From contig DAVZID010000010.1 in NCBI GenBank assembly GCA_052273485.1, positions 5,041-69,040 of the forward strand: a DNA stretch of 64,000 nt. The letters run 5' to 3'. This stretch comes from Anthropogastromicrobium sp052273485. Its GTDB lineage: Bacteria > Bacillota > Clostridia > Lachnospirales > Lachnospiraceae. The notes beneath the pieces are model-generated. The model saw only the letters and a program-made list of their open reading frames with translations. It was not told where the DNA came from and ran no database searches. Shown one piece after another: positions 61,953 through 64,000 of this stretch (the first letter of the stretch is position 1; each line of letters opens with the position of its first letter). A program made the translations under genes and the position numbers.

Positions 61953-62741
61953 ATGAGCGTTATTTCTATGAAGCAGCTGCTTGAAGCCGGTGTTCATTTC
62001 GGACATCAGACCAGAAGATGGAACCCTAAGATGGCTCCATACATCTACACCGAGAGAAACGGTATCTACATCATCGACCTGCAGAAGTCTGTAGGCAAGG
62101 TTGACGAAGCTTACAAGGCAATCTTCGACATTGCAGCACAGGGCGGAAACATCCTTTTCGTAGGAACCAAGAAGCAGGCACAGGATGCAGTAGCAACTGA
62201 GGCACAGAGATGTGGTATGTACTATGTAAACCAGAGATGGCTTGGTGGTATGCTTACCAACTTCAAGACCATCCAGAGCAGAATCGCTCGTCTTCGTCAG
62301 ATCGAGACCATGTCTGAGGACGGTACCTTTGATGTACTGCCAAAGAAGGAAGTTATCGAGCTGAAGAAGGAGTGGGAGAAGCTTGAGAAGAACCTTGGCG
62401 GTATCAAGGATATGCCAGGTATCCCGGACGCTATCTTCGTAGTTGACCCGAAGAAGGAGAAGATCTGTGTTCAGGAAGCTCACACTCTGGGTATTCCGCT
62501 GATCGGTATCGCTGATACCAACTGTGATCCGGAAGAGCTGGATTATGTAATCCCGGGTAACGATGACGCTATCAGAGCCGTAAAGCTGATCGCTTCCAAG
62601 ATGGCAGACGCTGTTATCGAGGCTAAGCAGGGCGAGGCTGAGGAAGTTGATGAGGTTGCAGAGGCTGGCGAGGAGATGCTGGCAGCTGACACTACTGATG
62701 CAGCAGCTGATATCGAGACCGTAGTAGCTGACGCTGAGTAA
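61953..62741 (+). CDS. rpsB: Ribosomal protein S2
   Basis: 262 residues. MKQLLEAGVHFGHQTRRWNPKMAPYI near the N-terminus (key part LEAGVHFGHQTRRWNPKM), FVGTKKQAQDAV, RWLGGMLTNFKTI and NCDPEELDYVIPGNDDAIRA are the S2 signatures. The C-terminal 35 residues are an acidic, Ala/Glu/Asp-rich tail (AEEVDEVAEAGEEML and on), longer than in many bacteria. S2 assembles on the 30S head-platform junction. The ATG follows AAAGGAGAG. tsf follows, as is usual. Confidence 0.98.
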   Translation: MSVISMKQLLEAGVHFGHQTRRWNPKMAPYIYTERNGIYIIDLQKSVGKVDEAYKAIFDIAAQGGNILFVGTKKQAQDAVATEAQRCGMYYVNQRWLGGMLTNFKTIQSRIARLRQIETMSEDGTFDVLPKKEVIELKKEWEKLEKNLGGIKDMPGIPDAIFVVDPKKEKICVQEAHTLGIPLIGIADTNCDPEELDYVIPGNDDAIRAVKLIASKMADAVIEAKQGEAEEVDEVAEAGEEMLAADTTDAAADIETVVADAE

Positions 62742-62754
62742 TCAAGTCGGAAAT

Positions 62755-62802
62755 AACGATTCAGAGACGGCAGACTGCGGCTTCTGAATCGTTATTATTT
62801 TT
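62755..62802 (+). terminator. Hairpin with T-tail between rpsB and tsf
   Basis: AACGATTCAGA (62755-62765) pairs exactly with TCTGAATCGTT (62783-62793), 17-base loop, then ATTATTTTT. It probably lowers tsf expression relative to rpsB by partial termination or by protecting the rpsB message. Confidence 0.8.
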
Positions 62803-62855
62803 ATTAACTAAGTGAAGTATCAATACTGTACACAACTATTTGGAGGAAGATTAAG

Positions 62856-63794
62856 ATGGCTATTACAGCAAGTATGGTAAAAGAGCTGCGTGAGATGACC
62901 GGCGCAGGTATGATGGACTGCAAGAAGGCACTGACTGCTACCGAGGGAGATATGGATAAGGCTGTAGATTTCCTGCGTGAGAAGGGATTAGCTGGTGCTC
63001 AGAAGAAGGCTGGCCGTATCGCAGCTGAGGGTATCGTTGCTACTTGTATCTCTGAGGATGAGAAGCACGCAGTTGTAGTTGAGGTTAACGCTGAGACTGA
63101 CTTCGTTGCAAAGAATGAAAAGTTCCAGACCTACGTTGCAGAGGTTGCTGCTCAGGCAGTAAACACTCCGGCAGAGGATATCGAAGGATTCATGGCTGAG
63201 AAGTGGGCATTAGATCCAACCATGACCGTTAAGGAGAAGCTGTCCTCCATGATCTCCATCATCGGTGAGAACATGAACATCCGTCGTTTCGCAAAGGTTA
63301 CTGAGGAGAACGGTATCGTTGTTTCCTACATCCATGCAGGCGGAAAGATCGGCGTTTTAGTAGACGTTGAGACTGATGTTGTTAACGATGCAGTTAAGGA
63401 AATGGCAAAGAACGTTGCTATGCAGGCAGCAGCTTTAAAGCCACAGTACACCACCAGAGCAGAGGTTGACGCTGAGTATCTTGCAAGAGAGAAGGAAATC
63501 CTGATGGCTCAGATCATGAACGATCCGAAGGAATCCCAGAAGCCACAGAAGGTTATCGAGGGTATGATCAACGGACGTATCAACAAGGAGCTGAAGGAGA
63601 TCTGCCTGATGGATCAGACTTACGTAAAGGCTGAGGATGGAAAGCAGACTGTAAGCGCATACGTTGCTCAGGTTGCTAAGGAGAACAACGCAAAGATTAC
63701 TATTAAGAAGTTTGTTCGTTTCGAGACCGGTGAAGGCATGGAGAAGAAGGAAGAGGATTTCGCAGCAGAAGTTGCTAAGCAGATGAACGCATAA
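62856..63794 (+). CDS. tsf: Elongation factor Ts
   Basis: 312 residues. N-terminal UBA-like domain and the signature VKELREMTGAGMMDCKKALT; then the dimerisation/core domains with AEGIVATCISEDEKHAVVVEVNAETDFVAKN (key parts VVEVNAETDFVAKN). EF-Ts exchanges GDP for GTP on EF-Tu. Ribosome site TGGAGGAAG. A strong terminator follows, so the rpsB-tsf unit ends here. Confidence 0.98.
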   Translation: MAITASMVKELREMTGAGMMDCKKALTATEGDMDKAVDFLREKGLAGAQKKAGRIAAEGIVATCISEDEKHAVVVEVNAETDFVAKNEKFQTYVAEVAAQAVNTPAEDIEGFMAEKWALDPTMTVKEKLSSMISIIGENMNIRRFAKVTEENGIVVSYIHAGGKIGVLVDVETDVVNDAVKEMAKNVAMQAAALKPQYTTRAEVDAEYLAREKEILMAQIMNDPKESQKPQKVIEGMINGRINKELKEICLMDQTYVKAEDGKQTVSAYVAQVAKENNAKITIKKFVRFETGEGMEKKEEDFAAEVAKQMNA

Positions 63795-63832
63795 GTAAAT
63801 TTGCGCTTCGAATGAAATAAGAATTGATAGAG

Positions 63833-63893
63833 ACTCTGAAAGTCTCATAATCACTGGAAACAAATGTGTTTATGAGGCTTTCGGAGTTTTTTA
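63833..63893 (+). terminator. Terminator of rpsB-tsf
   Basis: ACTCTGAAAGTCTCATAA (63833-63850) pairs with TTATGAGGCTTTCGGAGT (63870-63887) using two G-U pairs, followed by a run of T. Confidence 0.92.
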
Positions 63894-63897
63894 TTTC

Positions 63898-64000
63898 TTA
63901 CAATTTTTCTCTTTCAGCCGATGGTGAGATGCCTTTTTTCTCCAAAGCCTGAATCCGGGCTTTTACTGCCACTCTGGAAATACCGGTTTCTTTACCGATA
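63898..64000 (-). CDS. C-terminal end of a helix-turn-helix protein (partial)
   Basis: On the minus strand the last 33 codons of a gene whose start lies beyond the window end: IGKETGISRVAVKARIQAL, then EKKGISPSAEREKL and a stop at 63898-63900. The visible part has the pattern of a winged-helix recognition helix (Lrp- or MarR-like, ISRVAVKARIQALEKKGI). It is convergent with tsf. Family assignment needs the missing N-terminus. Confidence 0.6.
   Translation of the reverse strand, partial: IGKETGISRVAVKARIQALEKKGISPSAEREKL

Overview
The window is chromosomal DNA of a low-to-moderate GC, endospore-forming Firmicute, most likely a member of the Lachnospiraceae (Clostridia). The indicators are a T-box in front of leuS, the mcsA-mcsB-clpC arginine-kinase/Clp operon, CodY, a SigK-type sporulation sigma factor, ScpA/ScpB, Shine-Dalgarno sites close to AGGAGG, and a plant-polysaccharide locus served by an LplB/YtcP-type ABC transporter. 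The genus cannot be fixed by reading alone. I see no phage, transposase or CRISPR array.

Layout. 1-2.0 kb: 3' part of an EF-G paralogue. 2.0-4.9 kb: T-box and leuS. 4.9-9.3 kb: an accessory patch with an M28 exopeptidase anchored in the membrane, two small unknown genes, a broken subtilase, an N-terminally truncated cadherin-like membrane protein and a short GntR regulator. 9.3-15.5 kb: mcsA, mcsB, clpC, a small Lachnospiraceae-type hypothetical protein, radA, and tRNA-Trp on the minus strand. 16-20.5 kb: one very large Sel1-repeat/transmembrane/sensor-like protein. 20.6-38.1 kb: a carbohydrate-utilisation region with GH28, two PHP-type hydrolases, a GH38 alpha-mannosidase, two ABC permeases, a solute-binding protein, a metallophosphoesterase, an AraC regulator, a GH105 hydrolase, an unassigned toroid protein and a BadF-type sugar kinase. 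It looks built to import oligosaccharides, probably pectic or rhamnogalacturonan-like, and to finish them inside the cell. 38.1-40.6 kb: an XPD/DinG-like helicase with an N-terminal nuclease-like domain.

40.8-49.0 kb: a tightly packed eight-gene operon: circularly permuted ATP-grasp, alpha-E protein, transglutaminase, two aspartoacylase-family proteins (the second has lost its zinc ligands), a sigma-factor-like protein without region 4, a histidine kinase without a partner regulator, and an FtsW/RodA-family protein. I read this as an uncharacterised peptide-ligation and trimming system linked to the cell envelope. 49.1-64 kb: housekeeping genes (DAHP synthase on the minus strand, DacF-type carboxypeptidase, scpAB, sigK, a lysophospholipase-like hydrolase, comM, dprA, topA, codY, rpsB, tsf).

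The most unusual non-coding signal is a 143-base intergenic element present twice in inverted orientation (36742-36884 and 40600-40742, about 92 % identical by hand alignment), with a diverged partial third copy at 15481-15536 after radA. The copies fold into the same multi-helix structure, and two of the few differences between them form a compensatory base pair. This points to a structured RNA or a small mobile hairpin element, and I could not assign it to any family I know.
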